Notes: generated by a model not told the origin, from the letters alone. A stretch of 64,000 nucleotides of DNA from Gallionella sp. (GCA_028699065.1 JAQVVH010000001.1:357860-421859); one strand, 5' to 3'. Positions 1 to 9,058 are shown, counted from the stretch's first letter. Numbers and translations are program-made.

Positions 1-250
1 GCCTCTTGTCCAATAATGCCTTTGCAACATCAAACCCACGATTGCCACGTCGGGCGTTGCCCTCCTCGCAATGACGATTCGGTTGTCATCGCGAGCGTAG
101 CGCGGCGATCCAGTGCCTCTTGTCCAATAATGCCTTTGCAACATCAAACCCACGATTGCCACGTCGGGCGTTGCCCTCCTCGCAATGACGATTCGGTTGT
201 CATCGCGAGCGTAGCGCGGCGATCCAGTGCCTCTTGTCCAACAATGCCTT
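1..250. repeat. 114-bp tandem of palindromic dispersed repeat
   Basis: Two identical 114-bp units (1-114 and 115-228) and the first 22 bases of a third. Each unit holds a linker beginning GCCTCTTGTCCAA, an arm A (ATTGCCACGTCGGGCG ... CGCAATGACGA) and an arm B (GTCATCGCGAGCG-N-AGCGCGGCGATCCAG). The reverse complement of A has the same outer ends as B (GTCATTGCGAG ... GCAATCCA against GTCATCGCGAG ... GCGATCCA), so A plus B is an imperfect inverted pair. Open reading frames across it are by-products of the repeat. The cluster abuts the stop codon of the GDP-fucose synthase gene and continues off the left edge of the window. Confidence 0.9.
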
Positions 251-1225
251 TCAATGCCCTTTAACAAAGTCCTCATAAGCCAATCGCAGGCCCTCTTCCA
301 GCCCCACTTTTGCTTGCCAGCCCAGGGCGTTGAGGCGCGAGCTGTCCATCAGTTTGCGCGGGGTGCCATCGGGTTTGGTGGCATCAAAGAGAATTTCTCC
401 CTGATAGCCGACTGCCCGGCCCACGGCCTCGGCCAATTCACGGATTGTGAGTTCTTCTCCGCTGCCAACGTTGATGTGGCTGAGCATGGCTTGGGTGTGC
501 TGGTCATAAACGGACTTGGCAAGATTCATGACGTGAATGCTCGCGGCGGCCATGTCGTCAACATAGAGGAATTCGCGCATGGGTGTGCCGGTGCCCCAGA
601 CGCTGAGGCTGGGCGCTTTTTGTATTTTGGCTTCGTGAAAGCGACGAATCAGCGCGGGGATGACGTGGCTGTTTTCCGGGTGGTAGTTGTCGCCGGGGCC
701 ATAGAGGTTGGTGGGCATGACGCTGCGATAGTCGATGCCGTGGCTGGCGCCATACTGGCGGTTGTAGCTTTCGCAAAGTTTGATGCCGGCAATTTTGGCG
801 ATGGCATAAGGTTCGTTGGTGGCTTCCAGCGTGCCGGTGAGCAGCGCGTCTTCGCGCATGGGTTGCGCGGCGAGTTTGGGGTAGATGCAGCTGGAGCCCA
901 GGAAGAGCAGCTTTTGGGTGCCGTTGCGAAAGGCGGCATCAATGATGTTGGCCTCGATCATGAGGTTGTCGTAGATGAATTCGGCCGGATAGGTGTTGTT
1001 GGCGTGGATGCCGCCCACTTTGGCTGCCGCGAGGTAAACCTGATCGGGCTTTTTCAGCGCGAAGAATGCGCGCACGGCCGACTGGTTGGTAAGGTCGAGT
1101 TCTGCGTGGGTGCGCGTCAGGATGTGGTCTTTGGGATGACCGGCCGCAATCAGCTGTCGGATGATGGCCGAGCCGACCATTCCGCGGTGGCCGGCAACGT
1201 ATATTTTGGGTGTGGAAATTGTCAT
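251..1225 (-). CDS. fcl: GDP-L-fucose synthase
   Basis: Predicted to convert GDP-4-keto-6-deoxy-mannose to GDP-L-fucose (epimerase plus NADPH reductase), a cytoplasmic sugar-nucleotide step for exopolysaccharide or O-antigen. The 324 residues match the family's usual length of about 320. A short-chain dehydrogenase Rossmann motif ([10 protein letters not shown]) lies at residues 11-20, the Ser pair of LGSSCIYP at 109-116, and the catalytic YxxxK is Y140/K144 in [11 protein letters not shown]. The start overlaps the end of the broken MarR gene by ATGA, so the two were one operon. No gmd is seen here; other glycan genes probably lie left of the window. The stop codon sits exactly at the edge of the repeat cluster. 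Confidence 0.93.
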   Translation of the reverse strand: MTISTPKIYVAGHRGMVGSAIIRQLIAAGHPKDHILTRTHAELDLTNQSAVRAFFALKKPDQVYLAAAKVGGIHANNTYPAEFIYDNLMIEANIIDAAFRNGTQKLLFLGSSCIYPKLAAQPMREDALLTGTLEATNEPYAIAKIAGIKLCESYNRQYGASHGIDYRSVMPTNLYGPGDNYHPENSHVIPALIRRFHEAKIQKAPSLSVWGTGTPMREFLYVDDMAAASIHVMNLAKSVYDQHTQAMLSHINVGSGEELTIRELAEAVGRAVGYQGEILFDATKPDGTPRKLMDSSRLNALGWQAKVGLEEGLRLAYEDFVKGH

Positions 1226-1565
1226 TTTTCTGTGGCCTCGGCCAATTCTCCGCGCAGACGGTCTATTTCGGCTTTTAGGGTTTCGTATTCGCTCATTTTG
1301 CGTTTGAGGAAGCGTGCGGTTAACGCGGATTTTTCTGCGACACCATGGGGGTGAGTAGATACGCGTATTGCAGCTTTTGCGGATTATCGCTGAAGTTGTG
1401 CAGCTTGCGTCAGCCTTTTTCGATGAGTGCTTTGAGGCAGTAATTCACGCCGCCCAGGCCGATGCCGAGTGCCTTCGCAAGTTCGCGCTGGCTGATTTCT
1501 GGGTTTTCCTGGGGGTGTTTCAGGACCCCAAAGTGGGTGTCTTCCTGGCGTTTGATGCGGTTCAT
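1222..1565 (-). pseudogene. EPS-associated MarR-family regulator, broken
   Basis: Translation from the ATG at 1563-1565 gives [14 protein letters not shown], then a helix-turn-helix region ([18 protein letters not shown]), which I recognise as the MarR-type regulator heading many EPS loci. The frame is cut by an in-frame TGA at 1410-1412 where the family has Trp (KGW). After it the match goes on ([13 protein letters not shown]) until a second lesion, one base missing in the G run at 1347-1351. In the shifted frame the rest is clear ([20 protein letters not shown]), ending in a coiled coil and a TGA that overlaps the fcl start. Several further substitutions against the remembered family sequence suggest decay. 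Either lesion alone would remove the C-terminal half. Confidence 0.8.
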
Positions 1566-1608
1566 GGTGAGTGGCTGATAATATTAAAAAGTTTAAAGCT
1601 GGATTGCC

Positions 1609-2048
1609 ACGTCGGGCGTTGCCCTCCTCGCAATGACGAGGCGGTTGTCATCGCGAGCGCAGCGCGGCGATCCAGTCGGTTGTCATCGCGAGCGGAGCGC
1701 GGCGATCCAGTCGGGTGTCATCGCGAGCGTAGCGCGGCGATCCAGTGCCTCTTGTCCAAAAATGCCTTTGGCAAAACCCAACCCTGGATTGCCACGTCGG
1801 GCGTTGCCCTCCTCGCAATGACGAGGGGGTTGTCATCGCGAGCGTAGCGCGGCGATCCAGTCGGTTGTCATCGCGAGCGCAGCGCGGCGATCCAGTCGGG
1901 TGTCATCGCGAGCGTAGCGCGGCGATCCAGTGCCTCTTGTCCAACAATGCCTTTGCAAAACCAAACCCTGGATTGCCACGTCGGGCGTTGCCCTCCTCGC
2001 AATGACGAGGTGGGTGTCATCGCAAGCGCAGCGCGGCGATCCGGTGCC
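1609..2048. repeat. Palindromic repeat cluster 2
   Basis: Three copies of arm A (ATTGCC at 1613, 1788, 1972) and seven of arm B (GCGAGCG at 1653, 1688, 1723, 1838, 1873, 1908 and a variant GCAAGCG at 2022). B arms are stacked in head-to-tail triplets with an exact 35-nt period. They differ mostly at a single base after GCGAGCG, here C-G-T then T-C-T. The cluster fills the space between the decayed MarR gene and the 3' end of the AAA ATPase gene. No protein is supported here. Confidence 0.9.
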
Positions 2049-2060
2049 TGCCGGTATGCA

Positions 2061-3209
2061 TCACAGTTCACGCCACCCTAGAACCCGGCAAGTTTCACGT
2101 TCATAGTCGCCCTCGCCGCCATATACGATGATCGGGCGCAAGGCTTCATCCGCCGCGAATCCTTGCCATTTACGGACCGCGGCAGGCCAGTCGGAAGCAA
2201 ATGTGCTGCCGGATTTGATCTCCACGGCTTGAAGTCCCGAAGGGGTCTCATACAGGATATCGATTTCATGCCCAACATTGTCGCGCCAGAAATAGAGGTC
2301 TGCAGGGCACCCGGCGTTAAATCGCTGTTTGAGCATTTCACTGAGGACAAAGGTTTCAAACAATGCGCCCCGTGAAGCGTGCGTTTCAATGGTGGCGGTA
2401 TCTCTTATGCCCAATAACCAGGCCATCAACCCGACATCCAGAAAATAGAGTTTGGGAGTTTTGACCAGGCGTTTGCCAAAATTGCGGTGGTAAGGCGGAA
2501 GTCGCATGACCAGATAGCTGGCTTCCAGCACGGATAGCCATTCGCGTGCAGTCACGGCCGAAATACCGCAGTCAGCGCCCAGGGCAGCCAGGTTAAGCAT
2601 CTGGCCGGATCGCGCGGCGCACATTTTTACAAAGCGCTGGAATTGGGTTAAGTCGCGAATGGCAATGAGTTGCCGGACATCCCGTTCCAGGTAGGTTGCG
2701 ACGTAATTGGGAAACCAGTCGGCAGCGGTCAGGGCTCGGTCGAACAAAGCGGGATAGCCGCCGCTAAAGAGCATTTCATCCAGTGTATGAGGCAATTTTC
2801 CCGCGCGCGCAAGTTCGCTTGCAGACAGCGGCAACAATTCGATGCGCCCTACCCGCCCTGCCAATGATTGTGTCATGCCGGATATCAGGTCGAATTGGGC
2901 TGAGCCTGTGAGAATAAAATCCCCCATTCGGCCACGCTCATCCACCAAGCCCTGCAGCCATGAAAGCAATGCCGGGCAACGCTGCACCTCGTCCAGAATG
3001 GCACCGTCATTGAATCGCTGCAAAAACCGGTGAGGGTCGCGCTCGGCAAATTCCCGCTCTTCCGGATTTTCCAACGAAACATAAGCCTTGTCAGAAAAGA
3101 CTGCCCTCGCCAGCGTGGTTTTGCCGGATTGTCGCGGGCCCGTCAGGACGACAATCGGAAAGCCTTTGGCTAGACGGCGCAAAGTATCATCAGCTACGCG
3201 AGGAATCAT
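2061..3209 (-). CDS. AAA_14 / DUF4143 family ATPase
   Basis: A 382-residue member of the AAA_14-DUF4143 proteins, a very common but functionally undefined group in bacteria and archaea. Walker A is GPRQSGKT (24-31), Walker B ILDEV (71-75), with a sensor-like LTGSAQF further on. The C-terminal half is the DUF4143 part, ending in a nuclease-like stretch (GHEIDILYE ... AVEIKSG) that resembles a PD-(D/E)XK core; whether it cuts DNA is unknown. It stands alone between two repeat clusters, which suggests a mobile or recently acquired gene. No Shine-Dalgarno sequence is obvious before the ATG, and a 9-bp inverted repeat begins 2 nt upstream. Confidence 0.88.
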   Translation of the reverse strand: MIPRVADDTLRRLAKGFPIVVLTGPRQSGKTTLARAVFSDKAYVSLENPEEREFAERDPHRFLQRFNDGAILDEVQRCPALLSWLQGLVDERGRMGDFILTGSAQFDLISGMTQSLAGRVGRIELLPLSASELARAGKLPHTLDEMLFSGGYPALFDRALTAADWFPNYVATYLERDVRQLIAIRDLTQFQRFVKMCAARSGQMLNLAALGADCGISAVTAREWLSVLEASYLVMRLPPYHRNFGKRLVKTPKLYFLDVGLMAWLLGIRDTATIETHASRGALFETFVLSEMLKQRFNAGCPADLYFWRDNVGHEIDILYETPSGLQAVEIKSGSTFASDWPAAVRKWQGFAADEALRPIIVYGGEGDYERETCRVLGWREL

Positions 3210-3210
3210 T

Positions 3211-3243
3211 TTACAAATCCAAACATAAAGTTTCGATTTGTAA
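3211..3243 (-). promoter_or_regulatory. 9-bp inverted repeat at ATPase start
   Basis: TTACAAATC (3211-3219) and GATTTGTAA (3235-3243) are perfect inverted arms around a 15-nt spacer, directly upstream of the ATPase start codon. Position and symmetry suggest an operator or an mRNA hairpin covering the translation start. The function is inferred only. Confidence 0.45.
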
Positions 3244-3402
3244 TGCTAGTACGGAACGAGCTGATTTACAATCACAATTCGCAATACCAACCCTGGATTG
3301 ATCGGTTGTCATCGCGAGCGGAGCGCGGCGATCCAGTCGGTTGTCATCGCGAGCGCAGCGCGGCGATCCAGTGCCTCTTGTCTAATCATGCCTTTCAAAC
3401 CC

Positions 3403-3536
3403 TGGATTGCCACGTCGGGCGTTGCCCTCCTCGCAATGACGATTCGGTTGTCATTGATGAAACTACTAGCCAATCCACTAAGCCCCAAAGTGCGGGGCAA
3501 GTGGCTGGTTACGCGAGCGGAGCGCGGCGATCCAGT
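3403..3536. repeat. 134-bp direct repeat, copy 1, with hairpin insert
   Basis: Identical by eye to 4378-4511. It contains arm A, then arm B interrupted after GTCAT by 57 nt (3455-3511) before CGCGAGCG resumes. The insert folds around GCCCC-AAAGTGC-GGGGC, extended by CCACT/AGTGG and weaker outer pairs. The insert has no coding capacity and looks like a small non-autonomous element end or an IS200/IS605-type hairpin. Confidence 0.8.
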
Positions 3537-4377
3537 CGGTTGTCATCGCGAGCGGAGCGCGGCGATCCAGTGCCTTTTGTCCAATTATGCCTTTGCAAAA
3601 CCAAACCCTGGATTGCCACGTCGGGCGTTGTCCTCCTCGCAATGACGAGGCGGGTGTCACCGCGAGCGTAGCGCGGCGATCCAGTCGGTTGTCATCGCGA
3701 GCGGAGCGCGGCGATCCAGTGCCTCTTGTCCAACAATGCCTTTGCAAAATCAAACCCTGGATTGCCACGTCGGGCGTTGCCCTCCTCGCAATGACGAGGC
3801 GGGTGTCATCGCGAGCGGAGCGCGGCGATCCAGTCGGGTGTCATCGCGAGCGCAGCGCGGCGATCCAGTCGGTTGTCACCGCGAGCGTAGCGCGGCGATC
3901 CAGTGCTTTTTGTCCAAAAATGCCTTTCAAACCCTGGATTGCCACGTCACTTCGTTCCTCGCAATGACGAGGCGGTTGTCATCGCGAGCGGAGCGCGGCG
4001 ATCCAGTGCTTTTTGTCCAAAAATGCCTTTCAAACCCTGGATTGCCACGTCACTTCGTTCCTCGCAATGACGAGGCGGTTGTCATCGCGAGCGGAGCGCG
4101 GCGATCCAGTCGGTTGTCATCGCGAGCGGAGCGCGGCGATCCAGTGCCTTTTGTCCAATTATGCCTTTGCAAAACCAAACCCTGGATTGCCACGTCGGGC
4201 GTTGCCCTCCTCGCAATGACGAGGCGGGTGTCACCGCGAGCGTAGCGCGGCGATCCAGTCGGTTGTCATCGCGAGCGGAGCGCGGCGATCCAGTGCCTTT
4301 TGTCCAAAAATGCCTTTGCAAAATCAAACCCTGGATTGCCACGTCGGGCGTTGCCCTCCTCGCAATGACGAGGTGGG

Positions 4378-4511
4378 TGGATTGCCACGTCGGGCGTTGC
4401 CCTCCTCGCAATGACGATTCGGTTGTCATTGATGAAACTACTAGCCAATCCACTAAGCCCCAAAGTGCGGGGCAAGTGGCTGGTTACGCGAGCGGAGCGC
4501 GGCGATCCAGT
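4378..4511. repeat. 134-bp direct repeat, copy 2, with hairpin insert
   Basis: Second copy of 3403-3536, 975 bp away. It has the same insert (4430-4486) at the same point in arm B. Because insert and flanks are both identical, segmental duplication after one insertion explains it better than two insertions. Confidence 0.8.
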
Positions 4512-4541
4512 GCTTTTTGTCCAACAATGCCTTTGGCAAAT

Positions 4542-5555
4542 TCAACGGGGCTGGGTGCCTTCCCGCGCCTTGAGTGCTGTTTTTTCCTGGTACATGATTT
4601 GATCGGCACGGGAGACGATCTCTTGCGGAGAAAGTTCGGGCTCCAGCACTGGATCGTAAAGGGCGAATCCGTGGCTGACACTCAGGGGGTAGGGTTTTGC
4701 CCCCGTGGCGTTGAATTCTGTCAGCGCAGAGAGGCAGCCCAGCCACACGACCTCGGCAGCGGCAAGGTTTGTTTTGGGCAGGATGATGAGGAATTCGTCG
4801 CCGCCGAGTCGGCAAAACAAGTCGCTTTTACGCAATGCCGATCGCAGGGTGTGGCTGGTCAGCTGAATCAGTTCGTCGCCTTCCTGGTGGCCGTGCTTGT
4901 CGTTAACCGTTTTGAGGCCGTTGACGTCCACATAGCCCACCACCAGCGGCTGGCTGTTGCTCTGGGCGAGCGACATCAATTGTTTCAGCTTCATTTGTCC
5001 GGCGCGCCGGTTAAGCGCATCGGTCAGGGGGTCGATGGTGGCCATGCGCAACAGTTCGTCTTCGGCTTGTTTGCGTCTTGTGATGTCGTTGCCGACACTG
5101 AGAATTTCGATGAAGCGCCCGTCGCTATCGTAAAGCGGTTTGTTGGTCCAGGCGATCCAGACCCGCTGGCCATTTTTGCGCACGTTCTCGTTTTCGTTGT
5201 TTTCGTAACGTTCGGGATGGGTGCAGATGTCCGTCATTAATGCGGCGAGATCCATGCCGCTGGCGTCGTCCGGCGGCACGATGGTTTGGAGGACGTTGCA
5301 CCCGAGCACTTCGCTTTCGCTGTATCCAAAAAAAGTTTGGGCGAAGCGATTGAAGAACGTGATGTGCCCGCCCGAATCCCAGCACAAAATGATGCTGTTG
5401 GCGCTCTGCACCATCTCCCGATACATTTCCTCCCGCCGGGACAACTCGTGGCCGGAGCTCTGCAATTGCTCGATGTGGCGACGCATGGTTTCGATCTCGC
5501 GGGCGGAGTCGGAATCGGATCTGGGTGCAGCATTATCGGGATGAATTGGGGACAT
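4542..5555 (-). CDS. PAS-GGDEF diguanylate cyclase
   Basis: A cytoplasmic enzyme predicted to make cyclic di-GMP from two GTP. It has a short N-terminal coiled coil (about 18-45), a PAS domain (about 45-160, ending in the PAC-like GNDITRRKQAE), then the GGDEF domain. The active-site GGDEF is intact at 251-255. The inhibitory I-site RxxD is present five residues earlier (RKSD, 242-245), so product feedback is expected. No membrane segment is seen, so the PAS domain probably senses an internal cue or cofactor; the ligand cannot be read from sequence. The 3' end borders repeat cluster 3. Confidence 0.92.
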   Translation of the reverse strand: MSPIHPDNAAPRSDSDSAREIETMRRHIEQLQSSGHELSRREEMYREMVQSANSIILCWDSGGHITFFNRFAQTFFGYSESEVLGCNVLQTIVPPDDASGMDLAALMTDICTHPERYENNENENVRKNGQRVWIAWTNKPLYDSDGRFIEILSVGNDITRRKQAEDELLRMATIDPLTDALNRRAGQMKLKQLMSLAQSNSQPLVVGYVDVNGLKTVNDKHGHQEGDELIQLTSHTLRSALRKSDLFCRLGGDEFLIILPKTNLAAAEVVWLGCLSALTEFNATGAKPYPLSVSHGFALYDPVLEPELSPQEIVSRADQIMYQEKTALKAREGTQPR

Positions 5556-5620
5556 CGTTCAGGTCTTGGGGATCATGTGGCTCGAATGGTATCAAACGTA
5601 TAAAAAGGTCGCGTTCTCTT

Positions 5621-8600
5621 TTAAACAAGGCGGCCAATACGGGTGAAAAATACGCCTGTTTTGACCGGCAAACCTGAGGTTTCAAACAGGGCGGCGTATC
5701 TTTCCAGCTGCGGCTGGAAGGCTAGCGCCGCTTTCCTTAATTCGTCCTCCTCCATCGCCGGGGTGAGATTAGCCGCCGTTGTTTTGTAGTCAATAATCCA
5801 GCGCACGCCGTTCTCAACGAAAGTCCGGTCGATGATATGCGTGCCGGCGGCCTGATCCGCAACACCGGTCAGGGCCATTTCGGCGGCTTCGTTTGGCCTC
5901 GCACGCAATAGCCATTGCCCGTCCGCCGATGCAAGGGTGGTTATCAAATGTTCAAGTACCTCCCGGGCCATTTCTGCCGAGGCTTGCGCCGCATAGCCGC
6001 GCCGCTGAAACCAGACCCGCATTGACTGGGAAATCGTTTGAATACGCGCCAGCGGCCAGTGCTCGACCCCCTCTTTGGCGATAAATTCCAGATAGCGGTG
6101 CACCAGTGTTCCCACGTCTGCGGCGCCGCGCGCTTCGTCAATCGGCTGGGGGGTGGCAAGCTTGGTTTCCCCGGCACGGCCGCGATGTTCGGCGCCGATT
6201 TGTGGCAGCGGGCACGCGGGGTCGCGCACCCGGATGAGTTTCGGCCGGAACGCTCGCTCGTCGCCCAAGGCTTCAGGCGGATCCACCCGCTGCGCTTGTT
6301 GTTCGGGTTCAGCGGCTGCCTGCTCAAAATCCCCGCGGACGGCGTCCCACAAAAGGGACAGACAGCTTCCTTTTGCGGGGGTTTGCAGCGACTCGCCGGT
6401 CTTGTCGAATTTGACCAGACCCAGCAGATGCAGCCGGCGTTTGGCGCGTGTCGCGGCGACATACAGCAGACGCTGCATTTCATTCGCGGCTCTTTCCTGT
6501 TCATACCGGTACAGGAAGTCGCTTTTCGTGGGGGTGCTCTTGTCACGCAACAGAGTCACCGGCGCCACCAGCAAATGTTCCCGGTTGTCTCCTCCCAGCA
6601 CTTCGTCCCAGGCCAGTAACAGTCGGTCGTTATGCGGGGCCTTGCGATCCAGTCCCGGCAAGATCACGGTGTCGAACTCGAGCCCCTTGGACTTGTGTAC
6701 CGTCATGATCTGAATCGTTTCCGGCGCCGCCGGATCGGGCGAGGCGAACAGCTTCTGCAGCTCGACATCCAGCCGTTCCAGATCGAGGCTGCCGCGTTGT
6801 TCGAGCGTGTCCAGCAGTTCAAAGAAACGCATCGCGTCGGAGTATTCCCCCTCATCCCGCAGACATAGTGGGCCGCCGATGCTTTGCCAAACCCCTTGCA
6901 CCCAGCGGCGCGGTCGCTGCCGCCCCTGATGCGCGTAGGCATCATGAAGAACCCCGCACATGTGCCGAACGCGGCGCTGTCCGTCTTCGCTCAATTTGCC
7001 CACGCGGGCATCGTCCTGAAGCAAGGCCCAGAGGGGTGTTTTTTTATCGTCGGCCGCAAGTGCGTGCAAATCCGCGAGGGTTAAACCGCACCAGGGCGCG
7101 CGCAGGATGGCCAGCCAGTTCACGCGGTCTGCCAGATGGAATAACGCCCGGGTCAGCGCGACCAGATCCTGGATAACCTGCTTGCCGGACAGGGGCTCGA
7201 TTTCGACCGCCTGATAGCGAATCCGGGGTTCGTGAAAGCGCAGTTCGTCGACGAGTGCCTGCAGATGGCTGCGCGCCCTGACCAGTACGGCAATTTTTTC
7301 TTCAGGATTCTGTTGCTGCGCCTGCCCGATCAGCGCAATGATTTTCTGCGCTTCCAGCCTGACGGCTGGGGTGTCCGGATCGCCTTCCGCATCGCCGCTG
7401 CGGCCGCGATCGATGACCGGATGAATCCCAACCCCCGCGTTCGGGGTCGAGGCTTTGGTATAGGCCGCCGGTGAAAACGTCACGGCACCTTTTTTCAGGT
7501 TGTCTTTGGATGGAAAAATGTTCCTGAAGGTCGCATTCACCCATTCCACCAACGCCTGCTCGGAGCGGTTATTCCGGTACAAGGTCAGCGGTTCCAGTGT
7601 GACAGCGCCCAGGCGCTTCTCCTTCCTGACCTTCAGGAACAAGCCGACATCCGCCTTTCTGAAACGGTAAATGGATTGCATGGGATCGCCCACCAAAAAC
7701 AGTGTCCGTCCATCCCCCGCCTGCCAGCCCGCAATCAACTTTTCCAGCAGTTCAACCTGCGTCGGACTCGTATCCTGAAATTCGTCGACCAACACATGGC
7801 TGATGCGGTAATCCAGCTGGAGCTGCAAATCGGTGGGCGCATCCTCGTCGCCGAGCGCACGCAGGGCGTTTTGGGAAATTTCGGCAAAATCAACCTGGCG
7901 TGCCGATTTGAACACGAGCCAGAGATTGCCCCGGGCAAGGTCGAGCACGGTGTAAAGGTCGTCGATCAGTTGCTGCTCCTCCGCGCTGTACTCAAGCGCG
8001 GGCAGTGTTTTGATCCGCGACAAGGTATCTTCCGCCGCGCCTTGCCTGAGGACATCGAACACGTCTTTGAGCCCCTTGGCATAGGCCTTGCCGTCCGGAT
8101 CGCTGAAGCCAACACCTGAAGGCAGACTCTTGCGGATCGTCCCCGCTTCAGTCAGCAACAACATCATGAGTCCCTGCCAGCACGGAAGCGCTTCACAGAC
8201 GGGCTGCAACAGCTCCGGACAGTCTTCCAGCGCCAGCAACGGTTGAAGTTTTGCGTCCAGCGTTCCCGCGAGTTTCGACAGTCTTGCCTGCCCGGCGGCA
8301 AACCGGGCGACCGGCAAAAGCTGCGGCAGGATCGGGGTGAGTATTTGCGCGGCTTCGCGCAGCTCGTCTTCAATGAGTATCCGCAACGCGTCTTCTGCTT
8401 CTTTAATGCGCATGCCCGGACGGGTATGGCTTAGCCACTGGTCGCGGTTTGCCAGCATGGATTCCAGCATTCCGGAAAATTTGGCATGGTCATTGTCGAA
8501 GTAAGACAGCACACGGGCGAGCGCCTCGCCGTATTTATCCCGGCTTTCCAGCGCAGTCAACGTTTCCCGGATTGCCTGCTGATACAGCGGCACGGGATCG

Positions 8601-9058
8601 GATGCAATGGCCGGCTGCGCACCCAGCCGGGACAGTAACGGCATCTGCCGCACAAGGCCGCCGCACAAGGCATCCAGCGTGCTGATCTGCAAGCGGCCGG
8701 GATGATCGAGCAGATCCCACTGGCGCGCTTGCGCATGCGCCAGCACCCGTTTGCTCAAGTCAAATGTGATCTGTTTATGCGCTGCATCGGGCCACTCGCC
8801 GCGCTGCGCCCGGAGCAGGCTTTCAACGATCCGGCTGCGCATTTCGGCAACGGCCTTGTTGGTGAAAGTGAGCGCGATGATTTCTTCGGGATCGTTAACT
8901 TTCAGCAGCAGCGCAAGATAACGCTGGGTCAGCAGTTCGGTTTTTCCGGCGCCGGCGGGCGCTTCAATGATGAAAGAACGGGTCGGATCGATCGCCCGCT
9001 CGCGGCTCTCCGCATCGCTGTCCAGCAAGGCTTGCCGGTTGTCGGGTAACGCCGTCAT
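5621..9058 (-). CDS. AddA-like UvrD-type helicase-nuclease
   Basis: Likely the helicase-nuclease subunit of a double-strand-break resection complex (AddAB type). Superfamily 1 motifs are complete: Walker A APAGAGKT (33-40 from the chosen start), TFTNKAVAEM, VDEFQDTSP, LVGDPMQSIYRFR, VHKSKGLEFD and YVAATRAKR. A C-terminal RecB-family nuclease motif (IDRTFVENGVRWIIDYKT) follows. I chose the ATG at 9056-9058 over one 45 nt upstream because it overlaps the partner's stop as ATGA and has a strong ribosome site (GGGAGAGG). That gives about 1145 residues. The partner gene directly upstream supports AddAB over RecBCD, since no RecC or RecD is nearby. Confidence 0.9.
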   Translation of the reverse strand: MTALPDNRQALLDSDAESRERAIDPTRSFIIEAPAGAGKTELLTQRYLALLLKVNDPEEIIALTFTNKAVAEMRSRIVESLLRAQRGEWPDAAHKQITFDLSKRVLAHAQARQWDLLDHPGRLQISTLDALCGGLVRQMPLLSRLGAQPAIASDPVPLYQQAIRETLTALESRDKYGEALARVLSYFDNDHAKFSGMLESMLANRDQWLSHTRPGMRIKEAEDALRILIEDELREAAQILTPILPQLLPVARFAAGQARLSKLAGTLDAKLQPLLALEDCPELLQPVCEALPCWQGLMMLLLTEAGTIRKSLPSGVGFSDPDGKAYAKGLKDVFDVLRQGAAEDTLSRIKTLPALEYSAEEQQLIDDLYTVLDLARGNLWLVFKSARQVDFAEISQNALRALGDEDAPTDLQLQLDYRISHVLVDEFQDTSPTQVELLEKLIAGWQAGDGRTLFLVGDPMQSIYRFRKADVGLFLKVRKEKRLGAVTLEPLTLYRNNRSEQALVEWVNATFRNIFPSKDNLKKGAVTFSPAAYTKASTPNAGVGIHPVIDRGRSGDAEGDPDTPAVRLEAQKIIALIGQAQQQNPEEKIAVLVRARSHLQALVDELRFHEPRIRYQAVEIEPLSGKQVIQDLVALTRALFHLADRVNWLAILRAPWCGLTLADLHALAADDKKTPLWALLQDDARVGKLSEDGQRRVRHMCGVLHDAYAHQGRQRPRRWVQGVWQSIGGPLCLRDEGEYSDAMRFFELLDTLEQRGSLDLERLDVELQKLFASPDPAAPETIQIMTVHKSKGLEFDTVILPGLDRKAPHNDRLLLAWDEVLGGDNREHLLVAPVTLLRDKSTPTKSDFLYRYEQERAANEMQRLLYVAATRAKRRLHLLGLVKFDKTGESLQTPAKGSCLSLLWDAVRGDFEQAAAEPEQQAQRVDPPEALGDERAFRPKLIRVRDPACPLPQIGAEHRGRAGETKLATPQPIDEARGAADVGTLVHRYLEFIAKEGVEHWPLARIQTISQSMRVWFQRRGYAAQASAEMAREVLEHLITTLASADGQWLLRARPNEAAEMALTGVADQAAGTHIIDRTFVENGVRWIIDYKTTAANLTPAMEEDELRKAALAFQPQLERYAALFETSGLPVKTGVFFTRIGRLV

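Larger units (their letters stand above)
3289..4538. repeat. Palindromic repeat cluster 3
   Basis: About 1.25 kb made almost wholly of arms A (8 copies, ATTGCC at 3406, 3612, 3761, 3938, 4041, 4186, 4335, 4381) and B (15 copies, from 3314 to 4488), joined by linkers of the type TTTTTGTCCAAAAATGCC. A truncated A fused to B opens the cluster at 3291. Two A copies (3938, 4041) have a shorter centre (CACTTCGTTCC) and sit in a 103-bp tandem. Two B copies (3513, 4488) are split by a 57-nt stem-loop. The cluster ends about 3 nt before the stop codon of the diguanylate cyclase gene. All reading frames across it are repeat read-through. Confidence 0.9.

Noticed and set aside
16..264. Open frames with proteins such as MPLQHQTHDCHVG across the repeats (also at 1633-2071 and 3243-4480)
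   Set aside because: They are translations of the palindromic repeat in several frames and both strands, with no start signal and no family resemblance.
227..1354. 375-residue plus-strand frame over fcl
   Set aside because: Antisense to a well-recognised gene, with repeat sequence at its start and no family resemblance.
1609..4538. CRISPR array
   Set aside because: Repeats are directly stacked without unique spacers, occur in both orientations, vary in period (35, 103, 114), and no cas gene is present.
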